A stretch of DNA of 64,000 bases from Arthrobacter sp. S41 (GTDB taxonomy: Bacteria > Actinomycetota > Actinomycetes > Actinomycetales > Micrococcaceae). A program made the position numbers and the translations under genes. Below the pieces are notes generated by a model. The model saw only the letters and a program-made list of their open reading frames with translations. It did not search any database and was not told the origin of the DNA. Shown piece after piece: positions 17,811-26,765 of this stretch (position 1 is its first letter; every line of letters begins with the position of its first letter). The DNA is taken from assembly GCF_004320535.1 (NCBI RefSeq), contig NZ_SIHY01000001.1, forward strand, positions 2,108,001 through 2,172,000. The letters are read 5' to 3'.

Positions 17811-18020
17811 ATGAAGCAGAAAACCCTAAACCTGGAACTGACCAATGATCAATTCGCCGATCTCACCAACGCTTTAGAAGACCACCGGGATTACTTCAAA
17901 AAGCGTGCCGATGAAGCCATGCTCGGAATGAGCCTAGATACCGGCTACTGGAAATCTCGTGCAGAACAAGTTCAAGAAATCCTAGGGCTTGTTATGCACA
18001 GCGCACGACAAGATCATTAG
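17811..18020 (+). CDS. Small conserved-looking hypothetical protein
   Basis: The 69-residue soluble, helical protein is rich in charged residues (LELTNDQFADLTNALEDHRDYF near the start) and ends VMHSARQDH. GGACGA is 7 nt upstream of the ATG. Its stop TAG overlaps the stop of the convergent acetyltransferase gene by 3 bp. I do not recognise a family. Confidence 0.6.
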   Translation: MKQKTLNLELTNDQFADLTNALEDHRDYFKKRADEAMLGMSLDTGYWKSRAEQVQEILGLVMHSARQDH

Positions 18021-18610
18021 CCTCGGTGAGCCGACCATTCGTCAGCAAGCAGCGCGTAGGCATAACTGTCCATCCAAGCCCCGCTGCGATGCAGGCTGTT
18101 AGCTTTTTCAGAAGCTTCACGGCGCATGCCTACCCGTTCCATGAGTTTCACCGAGGGTTTGTTGGCTGCGAAGCATTCCGCAACAACTCTGCGTAGCCCC
18201 AAATCTTCGAAGCAGATTTCCATGACCTTGAGCACCGCCTCGCTGGCATAACCTTGGCCAGCGAACTGGGGATCAAAGCTCCAGCCGAGTTCGGCTTCCA
18301 CGGATTTAGTCTGTTCCACAATTTCTCGTTGGCCCCAAGCATCCTTGATGTAAACCATCACGGTTCCAATGAGGCGCAGTTGGCCATCCGGTGTCTGCAG
18401 CTCTACTGCGACATCGAGATCGATCTTCCCCGATTCCAGAAATTGCTCTCGGTAAGTCTCAAAGTCGTGAGGTCCGGCAGTGATCCACTGGGTTACTTCT
18501 GGCAACTTGCGGTAGCTCCAAGTAGCTTCCAGATCTTGTTCGGTCAGTCGTCGTAAGCGTAGTCTCTCGGTGCGCACGGGCCACTGGATCTGCTCAAGGC
18601 TAGGAGTCAT
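18017..18610 (-). CDS. GNAT N-acetyltransferase, RimJ/RimL type
   Basis: The 197-residue protein starts with TERLRLRRLTEQDLEATWSYR, a RimJ/RimL-like entry. It then has GTVMVYIKDAWGQ, GWSFDPQFAGQGYASEAVLKVMEICFEDLGLRRVVAECFAANKPSVKLMERVGMRRE, the acetyl-CoA binding (Q/R-x-x-G-x-A type) region and the C-terminal GNAT helix. The acceptor is unknown; such enzymes modify protein N-termini or small amines. It is monocistronic. Confidence 0.87.
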   Translation of the reverse strand: MTPSLEQIQWPVRTERLRLRRLTEQDLEATWSYRKLPEVTQWITAGPHDFETYREQFLESGKIDLDVAVELQTPDGQLRLIGTVMVYIKDAWGQREIVEQTKSVEAELGWSFDPQFAGQGYASEAVLKVMEICFEDLGLRRVVAECFAANKPSVKLMERVGMRREASEKANSLHRSGAWMDSYAYALLADEWSAHRG

Positions 18611-18803
18611 GAAGCTATCTTATCCAGTGAAGCCAATTCATGTTTCGTGAAATAGCGAACTGCTACAGCATGTATTTATCTCGTCTTTCGCAATGAATAC
18701 CCGAACTAAGCAAGTACTTAACGTTGTTTACTGTGTTTCACGTGCAACATTCGAAGTGGAAGGGTACCGATGGCCTGAATCCGACTTGGCTTAATATAGT
18801 CAG

Positions 18804-18822
18804 ATAAGGCTAAGCTAATTAT
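18804..18822. promoter_or_regulatory. DtxR/IdeR-type iron box
   Basis: ATAAGGCTAAGCTAATTAT resembles the actinobacterial DtxR consensus TTAGGTTAGGCTAACCTAA, with the conserved AGG and GCTAA blocks. It lies 51 nt upstream of the siderophore-binding protein start, so Fe2+-DtxR would repress the importer when iron is plentiful. Confidence 0.65.
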
Positions 18823-18872
18823 CAGATCATCCACTCGCGCAACCAATGAAGGTTGTCATAAGAAAGGACGCT

Positions 18873-19859
18873 ATGGCCTCCATCAAGCTCCGCGCCGCTG
18901 CTCTTCTCAGCATCGCTACCCTGTCCCTCACCGCTTGCGGCTCTTCCACTGATAGCGCCGCAGAAGCTAACGCGGATGATGCCAAGAAAGTTTCCTTCAC
19001 CGACAACGACGGCGAAAAGAACGTCTCCGTACCAGCCACGTCCATCGTCGCAACCGACAACCGAACCTTCGAAACCCTGGATAGCTGGGGCATCAAACTC
19101 TCCGCAGCAGCCGTCACCCTGATGCCTGACAGCATTTCCTACACCAAGGACAAGGACATTCTTGATCTGGGTAGCCACAAGGAACCAAATCTTGAATCAG
19201 TCGTCACCGTAGACCCGGACCTGATCATCAACGGTCAGCGCTACGCCCAGTATGCAGATAAGTTCAAGGAGTTGGCCCCCGAGGCCACGATCGTTTCGCT
19301 AGACCCTCGCGATGGCGAGCCACTGGATGCTGAACTAGAACGCCAGGTCACCACACTGGGCGAGATTTTCGCCAAGCAGGACGAGGCCAAAAAGCTTGTT
19401 GACCAGTTCGAAGCAGCCCAAAAGCGCGTCGAGGCTGCCTACAACACCGATGACACCGTCATGGGCCTGGTCGCTTCGGGGGGCGAGCTTGGCTACTCAG
19501 CGCCGAAGACCGGACGCACCGTTGGCCCAATGTTTGATTTCCTCGGCCTGACCCCAGCGCTGGAACTTGAAGACTCCTCCACCGACCACGAAGGTGACGA
19601 CGTCTCGGTTGAGGCCATCGCCAAGTCCAACCCAGACTGGATCATCGTCATGGACCGCGACGCCGCCGTTGCATCCGACGGCCCTGACTACCAGCCAGCC
19701 AAGAAGCTGCTGGAAGAATCCGAGGCACTGCAGAACGTGACTGCAGCCAAGGAAGGCCAGGTTCTGGTGATGCCAGCTGACACCTACACCAACGAGGGCA
19801 TCCAGACCTATACCGAATTCCTCAACGAATTCGCTGATGCTCTCGAAGCCGCCAAGTAA
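18873..19859 (+). CDS. Iron-siderophore ABC importer, substrate-binding lipoprotein
   Basis: This is a 328-residue exported lipoprotein of the FepB/YclQ periplasmic-binding class. The signal peptide ends in the lipobox LTAC (cysteine about residue 20). The mature part has the two-lobe siderophore-binding pattern, with NLESVVTVDPDLIINGQRYA and NPDWIIVMDRDAAV. ATG 18873 is preferred over ATG 18846 because AAAGGA lies 5 nt upstream. It is followed by two permeases and an ATPase in the order of the Bacillus YclQNOP petrobactin system. A strong terminator at 19882-19916 separates it from the permeases. Confidence 0.9.
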   Translation: MASIKLRAAALLSIATLSLTACGSSTDSAAEANADDAKKVSFTDNDGEKNVSVPATSIVATDNRTFETLDSWGIKLSAAAVTLMPDSISYTKDKDILDLGSHKEPNLESVVTVDPDLIINGQRYAQYADKFKELAPEATIVSLDPRDGEPLDAELERQVTTLGEIFAKQDEAKKLVDQFEAAQKRVEAAYNTDDTVMGLVASGGELGYSAPKTGRTVGPMFDFLGLTPALELEDSSTDHEGDDVSVEAIAKSNPDWIIVMDRDAAVASDGPDYQPAKKLLEESEALQNVTAAKEGQVLVMPADTYTNEGIQTYTEFLNEFADALEAAK

Positions 19860-19881
19860 CATCCAGACACGTCTCAGCACC

Positions 19882-19916
19882 TTAGTGGCGAAGCCAGAAT
19901 TCGGCTTCGCCACTAA
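19882..19916 (+). terminator. Terminator inside the siderophore importer operon
   Basis: TTAGTGGCGAAGCC pairs perfectly with GGCTTCGCCACTAA, and GTTTTT follows after AGCT. It lies in the 93-nt gap between the binding-protein gene and the first permease. Partial read-through would give more binding protein than permease. Confidence 0.85.
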
Positions 19917-19952
19917 AGCTGTTTTTCCACCACACTTCTTCACGGCGGCCAC

Positions 19953-20933
19953 ATGACAAGCACAATCACCTCGGGGCGAACCCCACCAAGGGTCTTCACC
20001 GGCAAACTAACACTGGGCATCCTCGGTGTTTTACTGCTCCTAGCCTTCTCGCTCTTTACCGGCGTGTACGACATTTTTGGCCAAGACGACGGCGCACAGA
20101 TGTTCGCCATCACACGCATCCCGCGCACCATCGCCTTAGTTTTGGCTGGAGCCGCGATGGCCATGAGCGGCTTGGTCATGCAGCTACTGACCCAAAACCG
20201 GTTTGTTGAACCCACCACCACGGGCACCACCGAATGGGCCGGCCTTGGATTACTCACCATGCTGGTGCTGTTTCCGACCGCAAGCCTGCTGGCAAAAATG
20301 GGTGTGGCTATCGCCTTCGCTTTCGCCGGAACGATGATCTTTTTCCTCTTCCTCCAACGCGTCTCACTCAAGGCTTCGTTGACAGTGCCAATTGTGGGCA
20401 TCATGCTCGGCTCGGTGGTCGGCGCGTTCTCGACATTCTTGGCGCTGAGCACCGACAAATTGCAGTCTTTGGGCATCTGGCTGGCCGGTTCGTTCACCTC
20501 GGTGATCCGCGGCCAATACGAAGTGCTGTGGATCGTCGCCCTGGTGGCCGTCGCGATCTACATCGTGGCCGACCGCTTCACCGTTGCAGGCCTAGGCGAA
20601 GAGATCGCAACCAACGTGGGCTTGAACTACCGCCACGTGATGCTCCTCGGTACCGCACTGATCGCAGTTGCAACTGGCGTGGTCACCGTAGTGATTGGCA
20701 ACCTGCCGTTCTTGGGACTGATCGTGCCAAACATTATCTCCATGGTGCGCGGCGATGACCTGCGCAGCAATTTGCCATGGGTCTGCCTGCTGGGCATCGC
20801 GATCACCACCGTGTGTGACCTCATCGGCCGCACCATCATCATGCCCTTCGAAGTTCCGGTGTCCCTGATCCTCGGGGTACTCGGTGCGATCGTATTCATC
20901 TTCCTTCTGTTGAGGCAGCGCAAAGTTGGCTAA
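19953..20933 (+). CDS. Iron-siderophore ABC importer, permease 1 (FecCD family)
   Basis: The 326-residue permease has nine or ten helices. FecCD marks include RIPRTIALVLAGAAMAMSGLVMQLLTQN near residue 50 and the cytoplasmic coupling loop ATNVGLNYRHVMLLG. It ends with GNLPFLGLIVPNIISMVRG. It corresponds to YclN. The ribosome site before ATG 19953 is weak (GGCGG). The next gene starts 8 nt before its stop, indicating coupled translation. Confidence 0.9.
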   Translation: MTSTITSGRTPPRVFTGKLTLGILGVLLLLAFSLFTGVYDIFGQDDGAQMFAITRIPRTIALVLAGAAMAMSGLVMQLLTQNRFVEPTTTGTTEWAGLGLLTMLVLFPTASLLAKMGVAIAFAFAGTMIFFLFLQRVSLKASLTVPIVGIMLGSVVGAFSTFLALSTDKLQSLGIWLAGSFTSVIRGQYEVLWIVALVAVAIYIVADRFTVAGLGEEIATNVGLNYRHVMLLGTALIAVATGVVTVVIGNLPFLGLIVPNIISMVRGDDLRSNLPWVCLLGIAITTVCDLIGRTIIMPFEVPVSLILGVLGAIVFIFLLLRQRKVG

Positions 20934-21972
20934 TCTCATTTCTTCCCCTGCACGTGCTGCTCATCATACTGGCCGCTCATCGGGCCCACTACCGACCGTC
21001 AAGGTGCGCAAACGCTACTGGCTGACCCTGTGGATCCTTGCAACGCTGGCAGTATTTTTTGCCGTTGGACTCTTGGCTTGGGATAACCCGATGCCACTGG
21101 GATCCATCGGGTTCTGGGTGATCGCGAAGCTTCGTGCCAGCAACATCTTGACCATGGTGATCGTGGCGCTGTGCCAGTCCATTGCCACCGTCGCTTTTCA
21201 AACGGTGACCAACAACCGCATCATCACCCCGTCCATCATGGGTTTTGAAGCCTTATACCGTGTGGTGCAAACCGGGGCGGTCTTTGTCTTGGGTGCCGCT
21301 GGGGTTACCGTCTTGACCGGGGTCAGCCAGTTCGTGGTGCAGGTCGCCATCATGGTTGGGCTCTCCGTAGCGTTGTACGGCTGGCTACTCTCGGGCAAAC
21401 TCGGCAATATTCAGATCATGCTGCTCGTAGGCATCATCATCGGCACCGGCTTAGGTTCCATTTCTACCTTCATGCAGCGCCTGCTGACACCGAGCGAATT
21501 TGATGTACTCACCGCCCGCCTCTTTGGCTCCATGGCCAACGCGGATATGAGCTATATGCCGGTGGCCATCCCGCTGGTCATTATCGCCGGCGGTTACTTG
21601 GTGCTGGCTTCCAAGAAGATGAACATCCTGGCCCTAGGCAAAGAAACCACGATCAATCTAGGGATCAATCATCGCCACGAGGTGATGAAAACATTGTTCT
21701 TTGTTTCCATCTTGATGGCTGTGACCACCGCGTTGGTGGGACCTTTGACCTTCCTTGGCTTCCTCGTGGCAACGCTGGCTTATCAATTAGCTGACACCTA
21801 CGACCACCGCTACATCTACCCCCTGTCATTCCTCATCGCCTTTGTGGTTTTGGCCGGCGCCTACTTCATCATGAAAAACCTGTTCTACGCCCAAGGCGTG
21901 GTGGGCATCATCATCGAAGCCGTTGGCGGCATTACCTTCTTGATCTTCATCCTGCGAAAGGGACGGCTGTGA
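20926..21972 (+). CDS. Iron-siderophore ABC importer, permease 2 (FecCD family)
   Basis: The 348-residue second permease corresponds to YclO. It has RASNILTMVIVALCQSIATVAFQT, NNRIITPSIMGFEALYR and the loop GINHRHEVMKTLFF. The most likely start is TTG 20926, which overlaps the upstream gene and has GAGG 9 nt before it. The N-terminal 25 residues are polar, so a later start is possible. The stop overlaps the GTG start of the ATPase gene. Confidence 0.88.
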   Translation: MANLISSPARAAHHTGRSSGPLPTVKVRKRYWLTLWILATLAVFFAVGLLAWDNPMPLGSIGFWVIAKLRASNILTMVIVALCQSIATVAFQTVTNNRIITPSIMGFEALYRVVQTGAVFVLGAAGVTVLTGVSQFVVQVAIMVGLSVALYGWLLSGKLGNIQIMLLVGIIIGTGLGSISTFMQRLLTPSEFDVLTARLFGSMANADMSYMPVAIPLVIIAGGYLVLASKKMNILALGKETTINLGINHRHEVMKTLFFVSILMAVTTALVGPLTFLGFLVATLAYQLADTYDHRYIYPLSFLIAFVVLAGAYFIMKNLFYAQGVVGIIIEAVGGITFLIFILRKGRL

Positions 21973-22724
21973 TTACCCTCAAAGACGTCAGCAAAAAGTA
22001 CAGCTCCACCGTAGCCATCGGCCCCGTGACGCTCAAGATTCCCACCGGAGGCCTGACTGCACTGGTGGGTCCCAACGGTGCAGGCAAGTCCACCATGCTC
22101 ACCATGGTCGGACGCCTGCTGGGTATCGATGAAGGAACTATCGAGGTTTCGGGCTACGACGTCACTAAAACCAATTCAAAGGATCTGGCCAAGATCGTGT
22201 CGATCCTGCGCCAAGAAAATCACTTTGTCACTCGACTGACTGTTCGACAGTTGGTGGGCTTCGGACGATTCCCACATTCCAAGGGCCGGCTGAATCAGGT
22301 GGACGAAGAAATCATTTCGCGGTCCATCGACTTCCTGGACCTTGGTGAGTTGGAAGGGCGCTACCTTGATGAGCTCTCCGGCGGCCAGCGTCAGCGCGCC
22401 TACGTTGCCATGGTTCTGGCACAGGACACCGATACTGTTTTGCTTGATGAACCACTGAATAACTTGGACATGAAGCATTCGGTAGTCATGATGCAGCACC
22501 TCAAACGTGCTGCGGCAGAACTGAACCGCACCATTGTTATCGTGCTGCACGACATCAACTTCGCCGGGCACTACGCCGACTACATTTGCGCCATGAAACA
22601 CGGCGAGGTCGTAGAGTTCGGCACCCCGGAGCAGATCATGCAAGATGAAATCCTCACCGAAGTTTTTGAAACCCCGGTGAACGTGATCCCCGGCCCCAAC
22701 GGACCGCTGGCTGTCTACTACTAA
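21969..22724 (+). CDS. Iron-siderophore ABC importer, ATP-binding protein
   Basis: The 251-residue ATPase energises uptake. It has Walker A GPNGAGKST near residue 37, the signature LSGGQRQRAYVAMVLAQDT and Walker B VLLDEPLNNLD, then the switch histidine in IVLHDINFAGHYAD. It starts at GTG 21969 in a GTGA overlap with the permease stop. The length equals that of YclP-type ATPases. The operon ends at the terminator that follows. Confidence 0.93.
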   Translation: MITLKDVSKKYSSTVAIGPVTLKIPTGGLTALVGPNGAGKSTMLTMVGRLLGIDEGTIEVSGYDVTKTNSKDLAKIVSILRQENHFVTRLTVRQLVGFGRFPHSKGRLNQVDEEIISRSIDFLDLGELEGRYLDELSGGQRQRAYVAMVLAQDTDTVLLDEPLNNLDMKHSVVMMQHLKRAAAELNRTIVIVLHDINFAGHYADYICAMKHGEVVEFGTPEQIMQDEILTEVFETPVNVIPGPNGPLAVYY

Positions 22725-22750
22725 GTCAGAGACACCTGCACTAGACCCAC

Positions 22751-22787
22751 CGTCGCTGGCGCCACGAAATTCGTGGCGCCAGCGACG
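22751..22787 (+). terminator. Terminator of the siderophore importer operon
   Basis: CGTCGCTGGCGCCACG and CGTGGCGCCAGCGACG form a perfect 16-bp stem with an AAATT loop, followed by TCTTTAA. Confidence 0.9.
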
Positions 22788-23176
22788 TCTTTAATAGCGC
22801 TTTGCGCACTTCAATATCAAGCGATCGCTGCGGGTACTGAGCCCAGAGGGCTTCGCCTCAACGCCGTGTTAAATTCTTTTCACAGATTTCACGACCAACC
22901 CGTAAGCAACACTTCAATCATTTTCATTTTTGGTTCAATCGCTTAAATCTTCGGACTCAACAAGGTTATTCACCTCAACCATCGACTCGGAATCCTCGGA
23001 ATCCCTACCCCACATAAGCACAATTCAAGCAAATTAAGCATTGCTACATCCCCTTGAACCTTATGTACGTGGACTTCAAATGTGATCCAGATTATGTTCG
23101 TTCAGTAGCCGGATGACGCTTATTCCGGACCGAGTGACCGGGAGCAAAGCGGGCACAACGAGACGTAGGAATGACG
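22788..23176. other. Intergenic region upstream of prpF-like gene
   Basis: No gene or clear repeat is visible over about 390 nt. The DNA is more AT-rich than its surroundings and probably carries the promoter of the prpF-matC pair. A TATGTT at about 23093-23098 could be a -10 box. Confidence 0.4.
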
Positions 23177-24292
23177 ATGAACATACAAGCCGAATGGATG
23201 CGCGGAGGGACCAGCAAGTGCTGGGTCTTCGAATCCGATCATGCGGAGCAGACAGGGATCAGCCTTGATCTTTTGCTCCCAAAGATCTTCGGAAGCCCAG
23301 ATTCACGACAGATCGACGGTGTCGGCGGAGCCACCTCCACCACCAGCAAAGCCATCATCCTTAGCCCTTCTACCGATGCAGACGTTGATGTTGAATACAC
23401 CTTCGCTCAGGTCGGTATCGAAGAGGCCACCGTGGACTGGGGCAGCAACTGCGGGAACTGCTCTGCAGTTGTTGGACTTTATGCCATTGAGCAGGGATGG
23501 GTCACCCCCGAAGGCGACGTCACCCGGGTTATCACCCGCAATACCAACACCGGACAGATCATCATTCAGCGGGTAGACACCCCCAACGGCGCCCTGCCAA
23601 TCGTGCCCCAAGCTCAGATGCCGGGTGTCGCTACTCCCGGCTACAAAGTCGGCCTAGGATTCCGTGATCCAGCAGGCAAGACCACCGGCACCCTGCTACC
23701 TACCGGCAATCCGACCGACACCTTAGATATTGAAGGCCAGAGCTGGAGGGTTTCCATGGTGGACGCCGGAGCACCAGTAGTGGTTGTCCGTGCCGAAGAT
23801 TTGAGCCTAGATATCAATGACTACGAATCGTGGATGAGCGCCGTTGAACTACAGCTTCCCATCCTTGATAAGGTACGTCGCGAAGCTGCGGTACGCATGG
23901 GGCTGGCCACAACACCCGAGCAGGCCGCTCGTGCCATTCCAAAGCTAGCCATCGCCGCAGCCCCACAGGTAGAATCCGGCAGTGATATCAACGTCATGAT
24001 GCTCTCCATGGGAAAGCCGCATCCCGCCTTAGCTATCACCGGAAGTATTGCACTGACCATCGGTGCCCGCACACCCGGCACGGTTTTGCACAGTATTACC
24101 GGGGATCCAACCGGCGCCACACTGAGGCTGCGAACTCCCGCGGGAATCATCGAAACCTGGAGTGAAGAGCGAGAAGGCTCATTGCTCGTCGGAGCAGATC
24201 GTACCGCCCGCTCTATCGCCAGTAGCACTATCCACCTCCCCGAGTCCCTCGGCAGCGTTGCCGGGACCGACCTAGCAAGCGCCAGTCGCTAA
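23177..24292 (+). CDS. PrpF-family isomerase (aconitate/4-oxalomesaconate-type)
   Basis: The 371-residue protein begins AEWMRGGTSKCWVF, the PrpF hallmark (MRGGTSKG in most members). It has QIDGVGGATSTTSKAIIL and WGSNCGNCSAVVGLYAIEQGW, with the paired active-site cysteine region. PrpF-like enzymes move double bonds in unsaturated tricarboxylates such as 2-methylaconitate, aconitate or 4-oxalomesaconate. ATG 23177 is preferred over ATG 23171 because AGGA lies 6 nt upstream. It precedes a MatC-like carrier by 11 nt and is likely co-transcribed, so the substrate is probably an imported unsaturated di- or tricarboxylate. No 2-methylcitrate genes are nearby. Confidence 0.87.
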   Translation: MNIQAEWMRGGTSKCWVFESDHAEQTGISLDLLLPKIFGSPDSRQIDGVGGATSTTSKAIILSPSTDADVDVEYTFAQVGIEEATVDWGSNCGNCSAVVGLYAIEQGWVTPEGDVTRVITRNTNTGQIIIQRVDTPNGALPIVPQAQMPGVATPGYKVGLGFRDPAGKTTGTLLPTGNPTDTLDIEGQSWRVSMVDAGAPVVVVRAEDLSLDINDYESWMSAVELQLPILDKVRREAAVRMGLATTPEQAARAIPKLAIAAAPQVESGSDINVMMLSMGKPHPALAITGSIALTIGARTPGTVLHSITGDPTGATLRLRTPAGIIETWSEEREGSLLVGADRTARSIASSTIHLPESLGSVAGTDLASASR

Positions 24293-24303
24293 GGAGAGAG
24301 ACC

Positions 24304-25764
24304 ATGACTAAAACTGAGCTCGACGTTGCGCCAGTGACTGATCGCAATCACGTTGATTTCCACACCGTTGACCCGCGCCGCCAAAAGCGTCGCACCCGTC
24401 GTAATATCCTGATTGTTGCCGCCGTAGCCGCCGTGGTTGTACTCATTGCACTCCTGGTTGGCCCTTCAATGGCTAACTCCGCGGCACCGGCCGACCCACA
24501 GAGCAGCCTAACTTTAGAACAGATCGTCCCACTGGTCGTCCTGGTGCTGATGTTCATCATCGCCACCAAGTGGCCGGTGAATATCGGTGTGATGGGTCTG
24601 GTTGCTTCCTTTGGCATCGGCTACTTCATGCTCGGCATGGATGACAAAGAAATCTTGGCGGATTTCCCAGCCAGCATTGTGCTGACCATTATCGGCGTCA
24701 CCTACTTCTTCTCCATGGCTCAGCACAACGGGACCATTGATGTCATCGTGCAAAATTGTGTGCGCCTGGTCCGTGGCAAAACCATGCTGCTTCCATGGGT
24801 ATTCTTCTTGGTTGCCGCCGCGCTAACTTCGTTGGGAACCTTCTCCCCGGCAGCCGTGGCGCTGCTGGCCCCAGCTGCGATTGGCTTCGCCTACGAATCG
24901 CGCATCCACCCGCTGCTCATGGGCGCCTTCATTATCAACGGTGCGCACGCAGGCGGATTCTCGCCACTGTCGGTTTCCGGTGTTCTGGTCCACGACATCG
25001 CCATGGAAAATGGTTTCCCGGTCTCTGCCAACGCACTATTTGTCGCCAGCTTTGCCATCAACCTGATTCTTTCGATTCTCACCGTGATCGTCTTCGCTGC
25101 GCTGGGTAAGTTGCGTTCCGGTGAAGGTGTGGCACATACGGATGTTGAAGAGTCACGCAGCACCCGTCCGCACGGACAGCAGATCTACACGCTGGTACTC
25201 ATTGCTGTGATGCTCTTCTGCGCTTTGGTTTTGCGTCTACCGATCGGCTTTGTCGCACTGAGTGCAGGTCTGCTCTTGGCCTTGCTGAACATCAAGGATC
25301 AGCACAAGTTTGTCGCCGGGATTTCCTGGTCCACCGTTCTTTTGGTGGCCGGCATGATCACCTACGTTTCGCTGCTGACGCACATCGGTGTGATTGATAC
25401 CTTGGCCCATATGGCTTTGGCTTTGGGTGCACCAATCCTCATCGCCTTGGTGCTGTGCTACGTCATCGGTATTGGTTCAGCCTTTGCCTCATCCACCGCA
25501 CTGCTGGCCGCTTTCATCCCGCTGGCTGGACCACTGTTGTCGGTGAGCTCGTTGAGTGTTTCGGGCACCGTGGCTGCCATCGCCATCTCGGCCACCGTGG
25601 TTGATATTTCCCCGTTCTCCACCGCTGGCGCACTGGTAGTGGCCAACGTGAAGGAACAAGACCGTCAGCGCACCTACAAGCAGTTGATGATGTACGCAGG
25701 TGCTGTTGTCCTTATCGCTCCGGCATTGGCTTGGGGCCTGCTGGTACCAACCGGCATCATGTAG
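24304..25764 (+). CDS. SLC13/MatC-like dicarboxylate carrier
   Basis: The 486-residue membrane protein has an unusual charged N-terminus of about 35 residues, one helix, then a MatC_N-type domain: PVNIGVMGLVASFGIGYFM, FPASIVLTIIGVTYFFSMAQHNGTIDVIV, GTFSPAAVALLAPAAIGFA and NGAHAGGFSPLSVSG. The C-terminal half repeats the carrier fold, with DISPFSTAGALVVAN. MatC proteins move malonate or related dicarboxylates. AGGAGAG is 6 nt upstream of the ATG. The pairing with PrpF suggests an aconitate-like substrate. Confidence 0.85.
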   Translation: MTKTELDVAPVTDRNHVDFHTVDPRRQKRRTRRNILIVAAVAAVVVLIALLVGPSMANSAAPADPQSSLTLEQIVPLVVLVLMFIIATKWPVNIGVMGLVASFGIGYFMLGMDDKEILADFPASIVLTIIGVTYFFSMAQHNGTIDVIVQNCVRLVRGKTMLLPWVFFLVAAALTSLGTFSPAAVALLAPAAIGFAYESRIHPLLMGAFIINGAHAGGFSPLSVSGVLVHDIAMENGFPVSANALFVASFAINLILSILTVIVFAALGKLRSGEGVAHTDVEESRSTRPHGQQIYTLVLIAVMLFCALVLRLPIGFVALSAGLLLALLNIKDQHKFVAGISWSTVLLVAGMITYVSLLTHIGVIDTLAHMALALGAPILIALVLCYVIGIGSAFASSTALLAAFIPLAGPLLSVSSLSVSGTVAAIAISATVVDISPFSTAGALVVANVKEQDRQRTYKQLMMYAGAVVLIAPALAWGLLVPTGIM

Positions 25765-25783
25765 AACTACGCTTCAAGCATTA

Positions 25784-25830
25784 AATGGCAGTGGGCGCCG
25801 ATCCAAAAAGGATCGGCGCCCACTGCCATT
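25784..25830. terminator. Bidirectional terminator
   Basis: A perfect 21-bp stem (left arm AATGGCAGTGGGCGCCGATC plus C) with an AAAAA loop separates the convergent matC-like gene and the GlsB gene; a T run follows on the right. Confidence 0.92.
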
Positions 25831-25840
25831 ACTTTTTAGC

Positions 25841-26101
25841 TTAGCGGCGCTTGCCAGTGATGAAGCCCCAAACGATCAATACGATCAGGGAACCACCGAT
25901 AGCTAGCAGCCAAGTCGAAAGTGACCAGAACTTGTCTACTCCGACGCCGAAAATTGCCGAGCCGATCCAACCGCCGAGCAGTGCACCGACTACACCAAGG
26001 ACCAACGTAGCGATCCAGCCGCCACCCTGGTTTCCTGGCTTGATGGCCTTTGCGATGGCGCCGGCAATGAGTCCAAGGATGATCCAACCAATAATGCCCA
26101 T
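25841..26101 (-). CDS. GlsB/YeaQ/YmgE family stress-response membrane protein
   Basis: The 86-residue protein has three hydrophobic helices and the family sequence IGWIILGLIAGAIAKAIKPG, GGWIATLVLGVVGALLGGWIG and IVWGFITGKR. The family was long called transglycosylase-associated, without catalytic evidence. GGAG is 9 nt upstream of the ATG. It lies about 78 nt after the AmaP-like gene and is probably the tail of the Asp23 envelope-stress operon. Confidence 0.92.
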   Translation of the reverse strand: MGIIGWIILGLIAGAIAKAIKPGNQGGGWIATLVLGVVGALLGGWIGSAIFGVGVDKFWSLSTWLLAIGGSLIVLIVWGFITGKRR

Positions 26102-26178
26102 TTTTTGTTACTCCCCATGTGTTTTTGGCACGACAAACGTGCCGCTAGTGATTTACTACTTATTACCCGGAGGCCGGC

Positions 26179-26763
26179 TCAGATGAGCACGGCTTTATCC
26201 GAATCCTGTTTTTCTGGTTTCTGGAAACTGAAGGAAACGTGCTTGTGTGCAAAGGGCACACCCAGCACCATTTCAAGGTCAGGGATGACCCGGCCGTTAA
26301 CCAGCTCTATTCCTCGATTCGCCGGTGCATCGGCGCGCAAGGTGAATCGCGCATAGAGTACGGGCTGCGTGGCGCTGCCACCGATTTGAACATTCGCATC
26401 CACAATTTCTGGTTGCGTTTGAGCGGCGGATTCCGCAGCCCTAGCTATTACCGACGTTTCGATCTCGCTGACTCCCTCGTTGCGCGATTCATATCTGAAT
26501 TCGTGTGCCGCCGGACGGCGTGGAATGGCGGTGATAATCACGGCCAGTGAAAGCACAATGCCCACGATCCCTACAGCCAATCCCAGTGGCAGTAAGTACT
26601 GCTGGTCTATCGGCAAACTGTCACCAATCTGCGCTTGACCAAGATCCTTGATCTCGGGAAAACCAAGCAATGCTGCAGCCAGGCCCAAGCCACCAAGGAC
26701 CAGCAAGGCCAGTCCGAGGATCGCCAGGATGATTCGCTGGCGCACTACATGTGTTGTCCACAT
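26179..26763 (-). CDS. Alkaline shock response membrane anchor protein (AmaP-like)
   Basis: The 194-residue protein has two N-terminal helices (LAILGLALLVLGGLGLAAALLG and GLAVGIVGIVLSLAVIITAI) followed by a soluble domain of about 110 residues. This is the layout of AmaP, which tethers Asp23 to the membrane. The ATG follows the upstream stop by 2 nt, with GAGGG as its ribosome site. It belongs to the leftward asp23 operon. Assignment rests on architecture and context. Confidence 0.75.
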   Translation of the reverse strand: MWTTHVVRQRIILAILGLALLVLGGLGLAAALLGFPEIKDLGQAQIGDSLPIDQQYLLPLGLAVGIVGIVLSLAVIITAIPRRPAAHEFRYESRNEGVSEIETSVIARAAESAAQTQPEIVDANVQIGGSATQPVLYARFTLRADAPANRGIELVNGRVIPDLEMVLGVPFAHKHVSFSFQKPEKQDSDKAVLI

Positions 26764-26765
26764 TC

